Below are positions 1 through 11,558 of a stretch of DNA of 64,000 nt, one piece after another. The notes below the pieces were generated by a model that ran no database searches, was not told where the DNA came from, and saw only the letters and a list, made by a program, of their open reading frames with translations. Each line of letters starts with the position of its first letter. Within the stretch, counting starts at the first letter, position 1. Origin of the DNA: Atrichornis clamosus (lineage: Eukaryota; Chordata; Aves; Passeriformes; Menuridae); NCBI GenBank assembly GCA_013400975.1, contig WBMZ01009436.1, positions 186,001-250,000 of the forward strand. The letters are read 5' to 3'. The position numbers and the translations under genes were made by a program.

Positions 1-3000
1 TCTCCTCCAAAGGATGCGGAGGCTGCTGTAGCGCCTTGCTTAGAAAATCACAAGGCAAGGCCAAGGCCTGCAGGGTTCACTTGGGGACTCTCTGGAAATG
101 TCGTCAATGCTTACATTTATATGTCATTGGATTTTCAAAACTTTTCCACTTTGCTGTTGGTTGGTCTCTGTCTATCCAGGATCTTCCCAATTTATTGTGG
201 AGAAAGACTGTTATCTCAAGGTTTCTCAGGGTTCATGGGAGTTTCAGAACTGTTTATTACTGCAGGATGCATGGCTCTCATCTAATGAGACAAGAAAGCA
301 GCTCGCTCCCAGGACTTTGAGGAGGGCTGGACTGCAGGACCTGAGCTTGCGGGGTTGACGAGGATTGGGGTGTTGGGAAAGCTGATTTTCTAGCCCTGAC
401 CCTGGTGTGCCCAGGTTCCTGAGGAGCATCCATGGTGAGGCATGGAGTGGAGAAGGAGTCCCGCCAGCCATCAAGGGAGTCCCTCACCCCGACACCCACC
501 TTTGGCAGGGGGGAAGGAACGTGACGCAGACAAGCTTAGACTTCTGGCACTGCTTGGAGCTTAAATAAGTGCCACAGGCTGTTAAACCAAAGCCACTGGC
601 TCTGGGGATAGAGGAGGGCACCAGCCGAAGGGCAAAGAAAGCCTCCTTTCACGAGTGAGAACCAGCACCTCTCGTGACGCTGCCATATAAAATCATGCAG
701 CACCTGTTAGATCTTTTCTCGCTCTGCTCTCAAGACGCAGGAACAGCTTGGCTCTATAAAAGCCCCGATGTGTTTGTTTTCATTCTGAAGAGCTAATCCA
801 AACTCCTCTCTTCCCAAAGGACAGGGAAGAAGGGGCTGGAGGGGGTATTTTTACTTTTTTCCTTCTGCTGGGGAAACAGGTTGGAGCTGTTAAAATAATT
901 GGCAGCAGTAGATTCCTGCAGGTTTTGGCTGCATTTTAAAATAGAAAGGTTTTCTTCTTCTCCCTCTCTCCCCTTGTTTTTTGTCTTCTGATTTAGCCAT
1001 AAAATTGCCACTTATTACATTAGCAGTTGCAGAAAGCAGGAGTTTTCCTCATTAGAGTGGGTCCTGCTCACAGGCTCTGGTAATATCATTTGGTTGGAAG
1101 TACCTTGTCAAAGGGCTGTAAAACCAACGGAGGACTCACACGGCAGGGTCAGGAGGTTGCTTTCTTGGTTACTTTGGTAACATTCAAGCAAAGCTTCCCT
1201 CTCTTTTCAGGACAGGGAGGTGGATTTAGTTTCAGATCTACTTTCACCTCCTCTCTCTTGTGAAGGAGTTTGCAAACAAGCAGCAGTGGGGGACACAGGA
1301 GGAGAGAAAAAGGCCCACAGCCTGTGTCAGGTCCATCTCTGAGGGTTGTGGCTTTCAGGGCAGCTCAGCTGTGTGCGTCCCCACCTGCAAGCTCCTGAAG
1401 ACCATCAGGAGCCAGCAGCATGCAAGCCTGCACCTTTCCCCGTCCTCAGAGCACGTATCACACACTGCTACACACCTCAGGCAGTCAGTGAGTGCCACCT
1501 CCCAGCTGAGACCTGGCCCTTCCAGTGGTGGACAGGTGTCAGGGTGTGTGGCCTTCGCAGCCCTGGAGCAGCACTGCTGGGCAGCAGGGAGCACTCCCTG
1601 CCTCCTCACAGGCCTAATCAGCCAGGCAGCTCAGAAAAGAAAACTGCCTTCAGCTCCCCAAATTGTACCTGTAGCCCCTTCACCTAGATTAGAGTCTCAG
1701 CCGAGACCCAATCTTCATGGGGTTTCCCCAGCAGCGTTATTGCTCTTTTTTTATTACATTAAATTTGAAAGGGTGCTTCAGTCTTGAACAAATTGGAAGC
1801 TGTGTTACCAGAGCAGATGAGATCATGTTCTGAGTTAATTGAGTCCTACTACAACACCTCCACCCAACCCTACAGAATAACTCAGGAAAAAAAAGAGGGG
1901 CAAGAGAAAGTCTTGCCAAGTGCACTACCAGCCTGCTAAAACTCCTCTTGATGACATAAACACACTTTGCAAAGCTCAGGAGAAGATATGTCTGTAAGTA
2001 ATATTGCAACTCCTGAAAAGATGTGTCCTTATCAAAACTGTCTAGTCAGGTGCACATTTAGACTCTTGGGGCCACAATGCAACTCTGGCAAAGTCAGAAT
2101 TACTGGCATTTCTGCCTTGGTTTTTGCCTCCATAGACTTCAATCTGGCCAGCCAAACATATGCTGTATTGCAATTGAACAAGCCTTCCTCTGAGATGGAC
2201 CTAAATTTTACTGTGGGAGCTAGATAACCCCCACTTTGGGGCCAGATTTGGGTGAAATGCCATGTTCCTGAGCGGAGTCCCCTTGTCAATGAGGCAACAT
2301 GTGGCAAAGTCCAAGAGTTGCAGGTGGCCAGAGCTGCAAAGCCCAGAAATACATCTGCTTCATTCCTTGCTGTGAAATTCTAGGAAATCCCTGTTTCTGA
2401 GAGTCCTGATTTAAAGAACAGCTAGATACTTGCTTGTCATTAGACATGGCACAGCATCCTCAGTGGCTGTGCTTGGAGCTAGAGCACAACAAGCAGGCAA
2501 AGGACAGACACTTGGCTGTACACCCACAGAATTCAATCCTCTCTATCTCAAACCGGGAGAACTCATCTCAGACAGTGCAAAAATGAGTGAAGCTTTCATC
2601 CTGATACTTCACCCAGCGTGGCCATTCTAAACCTCTGTTTTTACAGCCCCATCAGGAACAGTCCTCACAGCACCAACCATCCAATCTTCTAAGAATCATT
2701 TTCTCAGCACAAAGTCTCAGCAAAGGGGTCAGGAAAATTGCAGAGTCCTCTGCCTTTTCCTTTGTCAGCTCCTCCTACCCTTCCCTGAACTTTCATTCTC
2801 TTTGGCAAGAAATTTCCATGACTTTATGGACAGATCTATATAAAACAGTGACTCAGTCTGCACTCGCTTACAGGCAGAGATATATCAGCTGCAAACAACT
2901 TTAAAATGGTGAAACAGAAAAATTACAATTGAACAGAAAAAGAAAACATTCTAGGCCAAAACTTTGGGGTGTAAAGTCTTCCATATGTGTCAGCAGTTTC

Positions 3001-3530
3001 TGCTATTTAATTTTAGAGATGTCCTAAAGAGTTTCTTTATAAGTCTCTTCTCCTTCAAAGCCCAAATATTTGGATTGACTCTAGAGCAGATTTCTGTCTC
3101 TTTGTCCAGAGCTCATTTCTACCTACTTTCCTTGTAAAGTTTGTATTAAAATAACAAGGTGGCACTGGCTGGTACTGTGGAGAAGGTGTAATCTACTCAT
3201 TAGATATTTCTTAGCACAAAAATCACAGCTGCAAATGGATCGTAGTTGAGGATGGTCCAAAAAGGTTCTTGTCCTGAACACCTGGAGGATATTGTGCTGC
3301 TCATTGTCAAAAAATGCAATCATTTTTGGTCACTTTAAGTTACAAGTCTCAGGAAAGAAAGAAAACTGGTAGTGGTTTCAGATGCTTTTTTCTCCTCCCA
3401 GAAATTAAAACCAGTGCCTGGCCTGGTGCCTTTGAATTTATTTATCTTTTTTAAATTAAAACAACCACTTTAAAAAAAAAAAAGGCACCAGCTACTGGCT
3501 TTTACTTTAGCTAAAATTTTCTAGCAAGTG
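1..3530. other. unique non-coding DNA, no gene recognised
   Basis: I see no coding gene here. The longest open frame of the whole window (1260-1787, plus strand, 175 codons) lies in this stretch. It sits in a locally GC-rich patch, its translation is rich in Ser, Gln and Pro with no recognisable domain, and other frames are open over the same bases on both strands, so I treat it as chance. There is a TATA-like core promoter candidate near 755. A second TATA-like string lies at 2837-2845 without a properly spaced initiator. A run of 12 A residues lies near 3471-3483. No repeat family was recognised. Confidence 0.6.
755..786 (+). promoter_or_regulatory. possible TATA + initiator core promoter
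   Basis: TATAAAAG lies at 755-762, and an initiator-like TCATTCT lies at 780-786 with its A at 782. The 27-base spacing from the first T of the TATA box to the initiator A is in the range used by RNA polymerase II promoters. No GC box, CCAAT box or downstream open frame of note supports it, and such pairs arise by chance in tens of kilobases. If real, it would more likely drive a non-coding transcript or an unrecognised 5' exon than a gene visible here. Confidence 0.2.
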
Positions 3531-3540
3531 TCATGCCAAG

Positions 3541-3576
3541 ATTTTTTTTTTTTTTTATTAAAAAAAATAATAAAAA

Positions 3577-3608
<32 letters not shown>
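3541..3608. repeat. A/T homopolymer block
   Basis: A run of about 16 T is followed by an A-rich linker (ATTA7, TAATAA9) and then by a run of nearly 30 T ending before GTATGGG. The central A run can pair with either T run, so the block is a hairpin-prone simple sequence. It may be the decayed tail of a retroposed copy or two abutting homopolymers. Homopolymer lengths of this kind are also error-prone in assemblies. Confidence 0.8.
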
Positions 3609-6019
3609 GTATGGGAACTTGAGGGGCAAGTTGGTGTGAGAAACTTTCCCAAATAATCTGTATAAACCACACCAAAACCTGACAAACTCAACCAGTCTGG
3701 AGAGGTCCGGGAGTGAGAGGAAGGCACATCTGCAGACAGGCTGAGGACATCAGCAGTTTTCAGCTGGCTGCCAGGAGCAGCAACAGCTTCCGCATTCCCT
3801 CAGGCAACAGGGAGTTGGATTTGGTGGTTCTGGAACAAGCAGAACACCTGGTCTGGGCAGCCTTTGGCTTCTTCATGGAGGATTTGAAGGGAGCCTGAGG
3901 AATTGGGGCACTCCTCCCTTGTGGGCAGTCTGGGCACCTGACGGCTGTGGGTTGCTGGGGAAGTCCCGGCCAGCGCCTCTCAGTACTGCAGGCAGATGTC
4001 CAAACCTTTGGGCCAGCGGGCAAGTGAGTCCTTGAAACTTTACCACGGACACAGGAGAAATCCCCGTGGAGGGCAAGACTCCAGAGGGAAGTGAACAAAA
4101 CAAGACGGATCAGTACAAGCATCTCCAGTGACATGAATCAGAAGGGAGGAGGCATGGGGTTGGACAGCACAACCTTCCTGTAAAAATACAGCTTTTTTCA
4201 GGGGGTGGGGGCCATCCAGAAAAATATGCAATTCTCAGTGGAGGTCTGCTTCCTACATGCCTTTGGACAACATGGTGCCCTCTACTCTGAGCTCCTGTAT
4301 CCTCATCACAGGAACAGCAGCATTTTGTGCCAGCACTTGGTGTGTTATGGAAAAGCCTCCTTGAGGATTTGGCAGGGTATGAAGTGCTTCCACCTGCCTC
4401 CACAGAGAGTCTGAAGCCTAAATACTCCCAACATGGCCCTCATAGGCATCATCACATGCCTTTTCTCCCAACTTCAGGCTGGAGAGGGGACCATGGTCCT
4501 ACCTGTTCAAACCAACACAAGCCTCAGTTCACCACCTTTCTCTTGGAGGTTGTGGTACCTCAACCTGAAGCCAAGCCTCTTCCTTGGCTGTCATTTATTT
4601 CTCCCCGCTTTCCTTTCCAGTTCAACTCATTTCCTGTTCTCAGACATTTGCAGCAAATGCGTGTCTCTTGCTTTATCCTGTAAACTCTGTGTGACCATGG
4701 GAACAGTTCCTGACCCAGCTGGCAGCCCACGTGCTCTTCTCATTAAACTCTGGCTCTCGCCTCAACTGGATCTTTAGGCAGCATCCAGGTGAGCACAGCT
4801 GGGAAAGCACTTCCATTTGCCTTGAGGATGCACATGGCATTGCTTCCCAGCCTGCCTTTCGTCAGGGGAAGATTCATCCCATGTATCTGCTAAAACACCA
4901 ACCCTCTCCCCACTCCACTGCCTCTCCTCAGATCAATCCCACCTACAAGTGCATCCCCAAATCCTTTTTTTAGGACACACAACCAGAAAAAAAACCAGAG
5001 GAGTTCTGCAAAATGGCTGGTGCAGGCAAAGCTGTACTAAATTACAGAAAGCCAGAATTTATGGGCAATGGTATTTTGTGAATCCTGAGCTTCTTATTGA
5101 ACCTGTCAGAGCATCTGAAATACTTTTGCCAGTCAAAACCAGGGGTGCACAGGGTCCTGGTTCCTGAATTTCTTTAGGAAACTTGAAAGGACTGTTACAT
5201 GGCTTGAAGGGCAACATGGATCCCACCTGTTTGTTAGCCCAGCCAGGTGATTTGGTGCTCCTCAGACACCTTCCTCACACCAGTTCACAGATTGAGCAGG
5301 CAAGCAGCACTGACTGTGGTCAGCACCCATCTCTTGTGCTTGTGCCTTCCTGGGGTACTGAGGAGGGGCTACGGCCACTGATGGGGTGCAACCCACGCTG
5401 TGCCCTGCCAGCTCACTCCATTGGCACAGCCTCTGTGCTGCCCCACCAGGAGAGGAATGCGGAGGGAGGCAGGAGGGCTCACCAGCCAGACCTGTGTTGT
5501 GGCTATATGCAGTGTTTGACAGAGGAGCAGAGCAGCCTTCAGCCCTTCCTGAGAGCTGAAAGCAGAGCAAGGAGCCAACCTGAGGGGACCAGCATCAGGT
5601 CACCTTGCAACCCAGCTCCACACTTCTGAGGAACCAGGGTCATCTGTAAATTTTCCCAAGTCCCTTGGTCATACAGAGCCTGCAGTACCTGGAGAAGGTG
5701 TCCCACCATGTCAAGAGGGCAGACCACTTGGGAATCATTGCTTTCCGGCAAAAGTGTGCAAATCTTCCCTTAAACTTCTGGGAGAGGAGGTGAGTTATCT
5801 TCCTGATCCTCCCAGATGAGTTGGTGAGTCCAGCTGAGAGCTGCAGTGAGTAAACTGGGTAGAAGATGACACGGAGGGAAGGGTTTTGACCAAGGAAATT
5901 AGTATCTCTTGCTGCTTTCAAAGGATGCTGGCATTAGCCCAGAAGGAGGACCTGAAGCCTGAGAGGGTCTGTGAGAGCCACGTTTTAACCACAGTATGAG
6001 AGTTACTGTAAAATAAACT

Positions 6020-6117
6020 CTCACGCCTCCCGCCAGGAGGACTGAGCAGCGAAGTGCTCCTGTGCGTGTGCACGCACGGGCATGAACAGAGCGCACTGCA
6101 CAGTGTCAACGGCCTTC
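6020..6117. promoter_or_regulatory. small CpG cluster with inverted GCGTG sites
   Basis: About nine CpG dinucleotides fall within roughly 100 bases, in a window that is otherwise strongly CpG-depleted. At 6062-6077 the arms GTGCGT and ACGCAC flank a 4-base loop, so two GCGTG cores, the type bound by AHR/ARNT- and HIF-class bHLH-PAS factors, face each other. It is too short to be a CpG island. It could be a constrained regulatory element, an unmethylated patch or the relic of a CpG-rich repeat. Confidence 0.25.
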
Positions 6118-6619
6118 TGAAAAACATGGTTTAAGGCCATTCTGGGGATTTCCCAGCTCTGACAGAGAATTTAATTTCCCTCCACAGGGTGGGAAAATTC
6201 ATCAGGGGGTTGGTTGCTCAGGACACTGAGCAGAGCAGCTATGACATGGAGGCAGGGTCTCCTGCCATCAGCAGCTGCGCTGGGCCCAGACACAGCAAGG
6301 TATTTAGGCTCATGGAGAGCACTTGAGTTCCTGACTACTGTGGGTTTCACCACCATGAATCCAGTCTTGACAGAGCTGCAGCCAGGCCTGTCTGCCTTAT
6401 GTGCAGTAACAGCCCCCAAATCTCACACTAAAGGAAGGGGAGGGTGTCAGAAGGTCATCTCCACGGCTTAAGTTGGGAGTGAGTGCAAGAGCTTTCGCTG
6501 ACATGGCAGATGGCAAGGCCAAGCCTGACAGACCTCTACCCATTCCTGACAAAAGTGAATATATGCTTTTCAAATGAAAAACCTTCCAGATTTACACTGA
6601 AAAAAAGCAGAAACAGAAA

Positions 6620-6715
6620 ATATGTGGGGGAGGGGAGAGAGAGGGAAAGCATGTGTGAAAGATAATTTCCAAGAAAAGAAAAGGGAAAAAAAAAAGAAAA
6701 AGAAAAGAAGAAAGA
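6620..6715 (+). repeat. purine-rich low-complexity tract
   Basis: A GA-rich stretch begins with GGGGGAGGGGAGAGAGAGGG and, after a short mixed interval, becomes an A/G-only run (AAGAAAAGAAAAGGG then A-rich) to about 6715. The open frames across it, rich in Lys and Arg on one strand and Phe and Ser on the other, are a by-product of the composition. Confidence 0.7.
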
Positions 6716-7219
6716 ATATCTCAAAACATGAAGAATCCTTGGCACCAATTCTGACAGTCCAGTTTCACTGGGTGAGTTCTGAAAAGAATTTCACTTGCTT
6801 TGCAGAGTGAAGAGATCATTGGAGAGAGCTTTGAAGCAAAGGGTAAGTCCTGCTTCATGTACTTTACCGCAGTACCCCAGGACTGGGAGGTCTCTGTGCA
6901 GCTCTCTGTCACCAGTGCCCTGTGTGACCTTAGCTAAGGAATTTAAATCACCTATGCCACAAGCTTAGTTGATATAATAGATGATAACAGGATGAAAAAA
7001 TGTTTTGATTTAAAAGCCAAGCTACAGTAAAAATATATAGACTGGGATTCATTTGAAACTTTTCCAGTAAAGCATCAACAACAAAAAGCAGTTTGTTTTC
7101 TTGGGAGGTCAAATATAAATGCTCCAACTAGTCCAAAAAAAGCCTTTTTGTTTAATTTTCATGGTTTGAAAAGGTGGGGAAAAGAGAAAAGTATTATCTC
7201 TATTTTAAAAAAAGTTAAA

Positions 7220-7345
7220 TATAGATACATCTGTGTAATGTTTCGAAACAAAAACATGAATAATATTTTAGATGTCAGACCGATTTATGTCTTAACCTAA
7301 GAAATTCAATATGAGCGATGTTAGTTTAAATCAGTAAGTATTTTT
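7220..7345. promoter_or_regulatory. candidate conserved non-coding element, AT-rich with retained CpGs
   Basis: The stretch is AT-rich yet keeps the palindrome TTTCGAAA (7241-7248) and two further CpGs in CCGATTTATG (near 7280) and GAGCGATG (near 7313). Methylated CpGs decay fast in bird DNA, so CpGs kept inside AT-rich single-copy sequence are a weak sign of constraint. No repeat is recognised and no frame is open. The call is an inference from composition only. Confidence 0.22.
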
Positions 7346-8984
7346 TGGAGGAAATTTATAAAAATGTATGTATATATTTGGAAGAATTCATTGGTGCAAA
7401 AAGCCAACAGTACCTCCCAGCCTTGCAGGAGTTTGGGGATAGTTAAATCAGACATATGAAATCCACAGAAACTATGTGACAAGATGCCAGATAAATGTCT
7501 CAGAAAGACAGGATTTGATTGTCATGGGCCTGTTCTCATGAAAAATAAAAGGCTCCAGTTTCTGTACAATTATGTACAGACAAGACATGTGTTTTCACTG
7601 CATGGCACCAAGCCTGGAGTATATTTTTTGCTCCTGAATTACAAGGAAAACTTGGCATGAGGATGACCCACACAGCAAGAAGTGGGCAGATTTAATACAG
7701 ATGCAGGGGATATTCTCTCAAATTCAAAAACGTTTAGTGTCATAGCTGTTTTTCCTTTGACCTACCTACATGATACCCTCCATAGGGCCCTTCTGAGCTT
7801 GGGCTGGGATTTTTAGGTGCTGCCACTGTGGGTTTATAAAGGAAAACAAATTTATCTTAGTGCTCTTCCACCTATTCCTGGGATTCTGCAATAGCAGGGC
7901 TTTTGAACTATTGTAGTCTGCAAGAGATTGTGAGATTGAGCTGGACAAGGAGAGGTTTCTCTGCCTCTGCCTGTAATTACAGCAGATGTCAAAATTTCCT
8001 CTTTGGGTGCTCTTTCACATGTGTTGTCTAAATTTCCTTCCTTTCAAGCCTGCAGAAGCAGGAGGGTAAAAATGCTGATTCATCACGATCCTGTTCAGGA
8101 CAGTGGAAATTTAGAGAGGTGGGGATGTAGTTCTGCTTCTTGACAGCACCTGCATGTCTGTGTATTTCCTACAGCCGTTTGGAGCAGCCACCAGTCTTGG
8201 AGAGTGCCAGAAATTGAGGTTTTGGACTTCTCTCTGCTGGTCCTTCCTCTCCTGCCTTCAATGCTGAGTCCCTCAGGAGCATTTTCCAGCTAAGGTAGGC
8301 AGACGGTAGTTAGCCCATGACCTGCAGCACCTCAAGGTCCTGATGGCTCGCTCTTTTCCCTCACAGACCAGCTTCTTCGAGACATGCTGCAGAGTGTTTG
8401 CACCAGGCAGCCTTCACTGCCTGTGGACTTTTGTTGGCAAACAGCCCATTCACCACCTTTCATGAGTGGCAACATAACCAACACAGAGAATTAATGTTGC
8501 TCGTTTAAAGAGGAGGTTGGCAGTTAGTACCAGGAACAGCCGTGCCCCTTTCAAGATTTAATCAAGGTCTACAAACAAGCCAGAGGAAGAGACAACAGGC
8601 TTCACATAACAAGCTGACTAGTCTGACATTTTCCTTCTGTATTCCCAAGGAAGACTCTCCCCTCAGGGAAAGCAGACAGCACAGTTACACAGTGTTAGAA
8701 GTATAATTTGAAACCGTAAAATAGAAGAGTCTCGTTTTTGGTGCAGGTCTCCGGGGACCTTTCCTTCTTGAATGTCACACAAAGCCACCACAGAGAAATG
8801 TGTCCTTTGAGAGTTAAAAAAATATCAAACCTGTCTCACTGAGGACAAAAATTCTAATTTAATTTATGTTCCAAAACATCCCTAATAGTAGCATGACTCT
8901 GTCCTGTCATATGACGTTTTCAAGGACAGCATGAAAAGTTTTCTTGTGTGCATTCAGAGTGGCCATGGGTGTGAAGTGTCACAC

Positions 8985-9041
8985 ACATAAGCATGTATCT
9001 ATGTACGTATATATATGTACACACATACACGTATATATATG
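8985..9041 (+). repeat. imperfect TA/CA microsatellite
   Basis: Alternating purine-pyrimidine sequence is built from GTATATATATGT and ACACATACAC blocks, with two near-identical GTATATATATGT copies. It is simple sequence with potential for Z-DNA or cruciform structure, and has no coding content. Confidence 0.7.
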
Positions 9042-11267
9042 TCCTGCAACTGTGATGGACTGAAAAATCAGGCCCTCAATATTTATAACTTTGGCTCGTA
9101 TCCCAAGCAAAGCAGCCCCAGTGCAGAAGCTCTATTTGTGGCAGTGGGATCTACACACTCCATTTTAGTTCTAATCCTAGGCAAGCTGGCAGACATAAGG
9201 TTTTATGGGCAGTAGAACAACTAATCCATGCTGAAGCACAGTGCAGAAAGTTTCCTAAGTATAGCGTCCCCTCAGAAATATGAGGGCTCAAATTAACCCC
9301 CTAAATCCTCTTTATCAAAGTCAGCCAAGCCTAGGGATGGTAAATTGATTATGTGGCCAACTCCAGCAGATGAAGTACTTATGTGAGAGGGCTATGAGGG
9401 AAATGTAGAAAAAGGACTGAATTAACAAAACTACTGACATAGAAATCTCCCAGAGCTCAAAGTGTGAGCACAGTTCTGCTGAATCCACAGCATTCACACC
9501 AGAATTTGAGGAGACTTGTGTCTTTCTTGGAGACCCTGACTGACTTGTGAAAAACTGAAAGGTGGGTCCCTAGCTGAAGGAGACCCTTGGGTTTTCCCTG
9601 AATGTGGATACTTATGACCCTACAATGTTGTTCGTTGCCCCTTGGCATTATTGTCCAATGTGGGGTGTACTCTTTGACCCCTAATATTCCCACCCAAATC
9701 CATAGCTGTGATCAGCTCTGCTCTAGTTCCTGGGCTGTATTAAATAATCAAAGAGAGGTTTCATTCTGCTTTGTGAGTACTGGTGTGGGGCCAAATGCAG
9801 AGTGGAGGTCTGGTTACAAACTTTCTTAAACACAAAAGTGTGGCCAGGTTTATGTTTGGACACATCTCTCCAAGTCAAGGAGAAACTTCCAGTTGTCTGG
9901 ATGCTGAGTCAGCCGAAACATTGGGAATTAGCACAGGGGGGTTTTTTGTTTTGCTTCCCCTTCGAACTTTGAAACAGGCTCAAATATTTTATTTGCAGCT
10001 TTGGCCAGTGGTTCTCATATCTTCCCAGATGAGATCTCTAACGGGAGATTGCCAACTGCCCTGGGAGTTTTCTGTGACCCTGACAATTGGCCCAGAAAGG
10101 AGGGAGCTGAGGAGGGAGCTGACACCTATCATGCTCATTTCATGTGAGATCCTGGAGGGACTGACAACCAAAGGTCTTTCTTACCAAAGTGCAACTCAGA
10201 GAGTCAAAAGAGCAAAGAAGGGAGAGGAATGCAATGAAAACATCTAAAGTAGAAGAGCTCTTGGTTAATATTTTTTTGCTGAACAATCAGTAGTTTGTGG
10301 GATTTTTTTTCTTTAATGAGTATTTCTGGGAGAATGAGTATTATCTAGAGGGAAATTTTCTGATAGTAAAAACCACAGATTTTGTCACACATATTCAGCC
10401 TCATGAACCCTAAAGTAGGAACAGGTTCACCAGCTTCTCCCTTCCCTAGTGCCTATGGAGTAAAGGTAAGACTATAGAGCTGGGACTTGAAAATTCAGCC
10501 TTTTACTACTGATGTACAGCCACAGGGACTTCTGCTTCTACAGCACTGATCGAAACCTGAAGGTCTGACCCAGGGAACAGCTATGGACTGACAAATACAC
10601 TCACTTATCACCTGATTCTTCAGACTTAAAGTCTCACTGAAGACTCCGAGTAGTCACAAATTCACCAAAGTAAGATCGGTGCCACCTGAAAGCTAGAGAA
10701 AAGATACTTCAGACAAATTAAGGGTCTGATTTGGAAAAAACCCAACAGACCAAAGAGATAAAATATACCATGTAGAAAGGCCTTCTTGAAACCTTTTACC
10801 AAGGATCTCAAACAAAACCCCTCATCTCCCTGTCCCAAAATGCTGAGGACCTAAATACCTAGGAAGACTGGTTGTAATTTCCTCTATGCTCAGATAACCA
10901 GATATAAAGAGGGCTAAAACCATGAGTCCCTTTTGGATTATTTTTGCCCTCTTTTTTTTTCTGTTTTTCCATGTGTAGGACCTTTCAAGGGAAAGTAGTG
11001 TCTCAAGCATCCTGTGAACAGAGGAGTAGTTGGGACAAAAAACATAGTGAAGAATTTCCCAGGTCTCCAGTGGGGTGGAATTTCTGTGAACTACAGCCTG
11101 AGCAGTTTTCATGCACCCTCAGAAACCTATAAATGTTTTCAAAGAATATTTACTAGCAACCTTTTCACTAACATTTGCCAAACTCATTTGAAAAGGGAAG
11201 CAAAGTTTCTGTCAGAGGAGCAATTCCTAGCAAGGGAGCCTCAAACTCCTTTGAGCTGCCTTGGGGG

Positions 11268-11331
11268 AAAAAAAAAAAAAAGCAAGCAAGCAAGCAAAAG
11301 GAAAAGGAAAAGGAGGAGGAGAGGGAAAAGC
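11268..11331 (+). repeat. A-run, (AAGC)n and purine low-complexity block
   Basis: Fourteen A residues are followed by four to five copies of AAGC (to about 11297), then AAAAGG and AGG repeats to about 11331. This is compound simple sequence, possibly grown from the A-rich tail of a lost retroposon. I see no recognisable element body on its 5' side. Confidence 0.8.
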
Positions 11332-11539
11332 ATCTGTAAACCATAGTCTGCAATTTTGGCTTTGGAGCTGAAGATAATAAGACCACGGACTGACAAATTC
11401 CAAGAGGTTTTTTCTATTTATATTAGCTTATATTTATTTGTTCAATATGTGAGGATGTGATTCCTTGCATTAATCATTACCTTGGTAGAGCTTCTTCTGC
11501 TTCCTTTCCAAGATAAAAAAAAAGAGAAAGATAAAAAGG

Positions 11540-11558
11540 ACACACACACACACACACA
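11540..11558 (+). repeat. (AC)n dinucleotide microsatellite
   Basis: About nine perfect AC units follow a short A-rich stretch. It is an ordinary dinucleotide microsatellite and potentially polymorphic. Confidence 0.9.

Larger units (their letters stand above)
3620..8980. other. unique non-coding DNA, no gene recognised
   Basis: No gene is recognised. Locally GC-rich patches at 3720-4100 and 5200-5640 carry overlapping open frames on both strands (up to 148 codons at 5183-5629, plus) whose translations match no family I know. Purine-rich low-complexity DNA occupies about 6620-6715. The stretch 6900-7400 is AT-rich and includes a CpG-bearing AT-rich element described separately. The rest shows no repeat family or RNA gene. 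Confidence 0.6.

Noticed and set aside
1260..1787. Longest open frame in the window (175 codons, plus)
   Set aside because: No recognisable domain, locally GC-rich DNA in which stops are rarer, and overlapping open frames on both strands. No splice or promoter support.
2837..2845. TATA-like TATATAAAA
   Set aside because: The nearest initiator-like string is only about 18 bases downstream, too close for a TATA-driven start.
5183..5629. 148-codon plus-strand frame with overlapping 102-codon minus frame
   Set aside because: Both strands are open over the same GC-rich patch and neither translation is recognisable, as expected by chance.
10006..10020. CAGTGGTTCTCA string resembling a hAT/Charlie terminal inverted repeat
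   Set aside because: No matching inverted terminus or 8-bp target duplication was found nearby. A single 12-mer is not enough.
9783..10247. 154-codon plus-strand frame
   Set aside because: The translation resembles no family I know, has no repeat or signal peptide, and shows no flanking gene structure.
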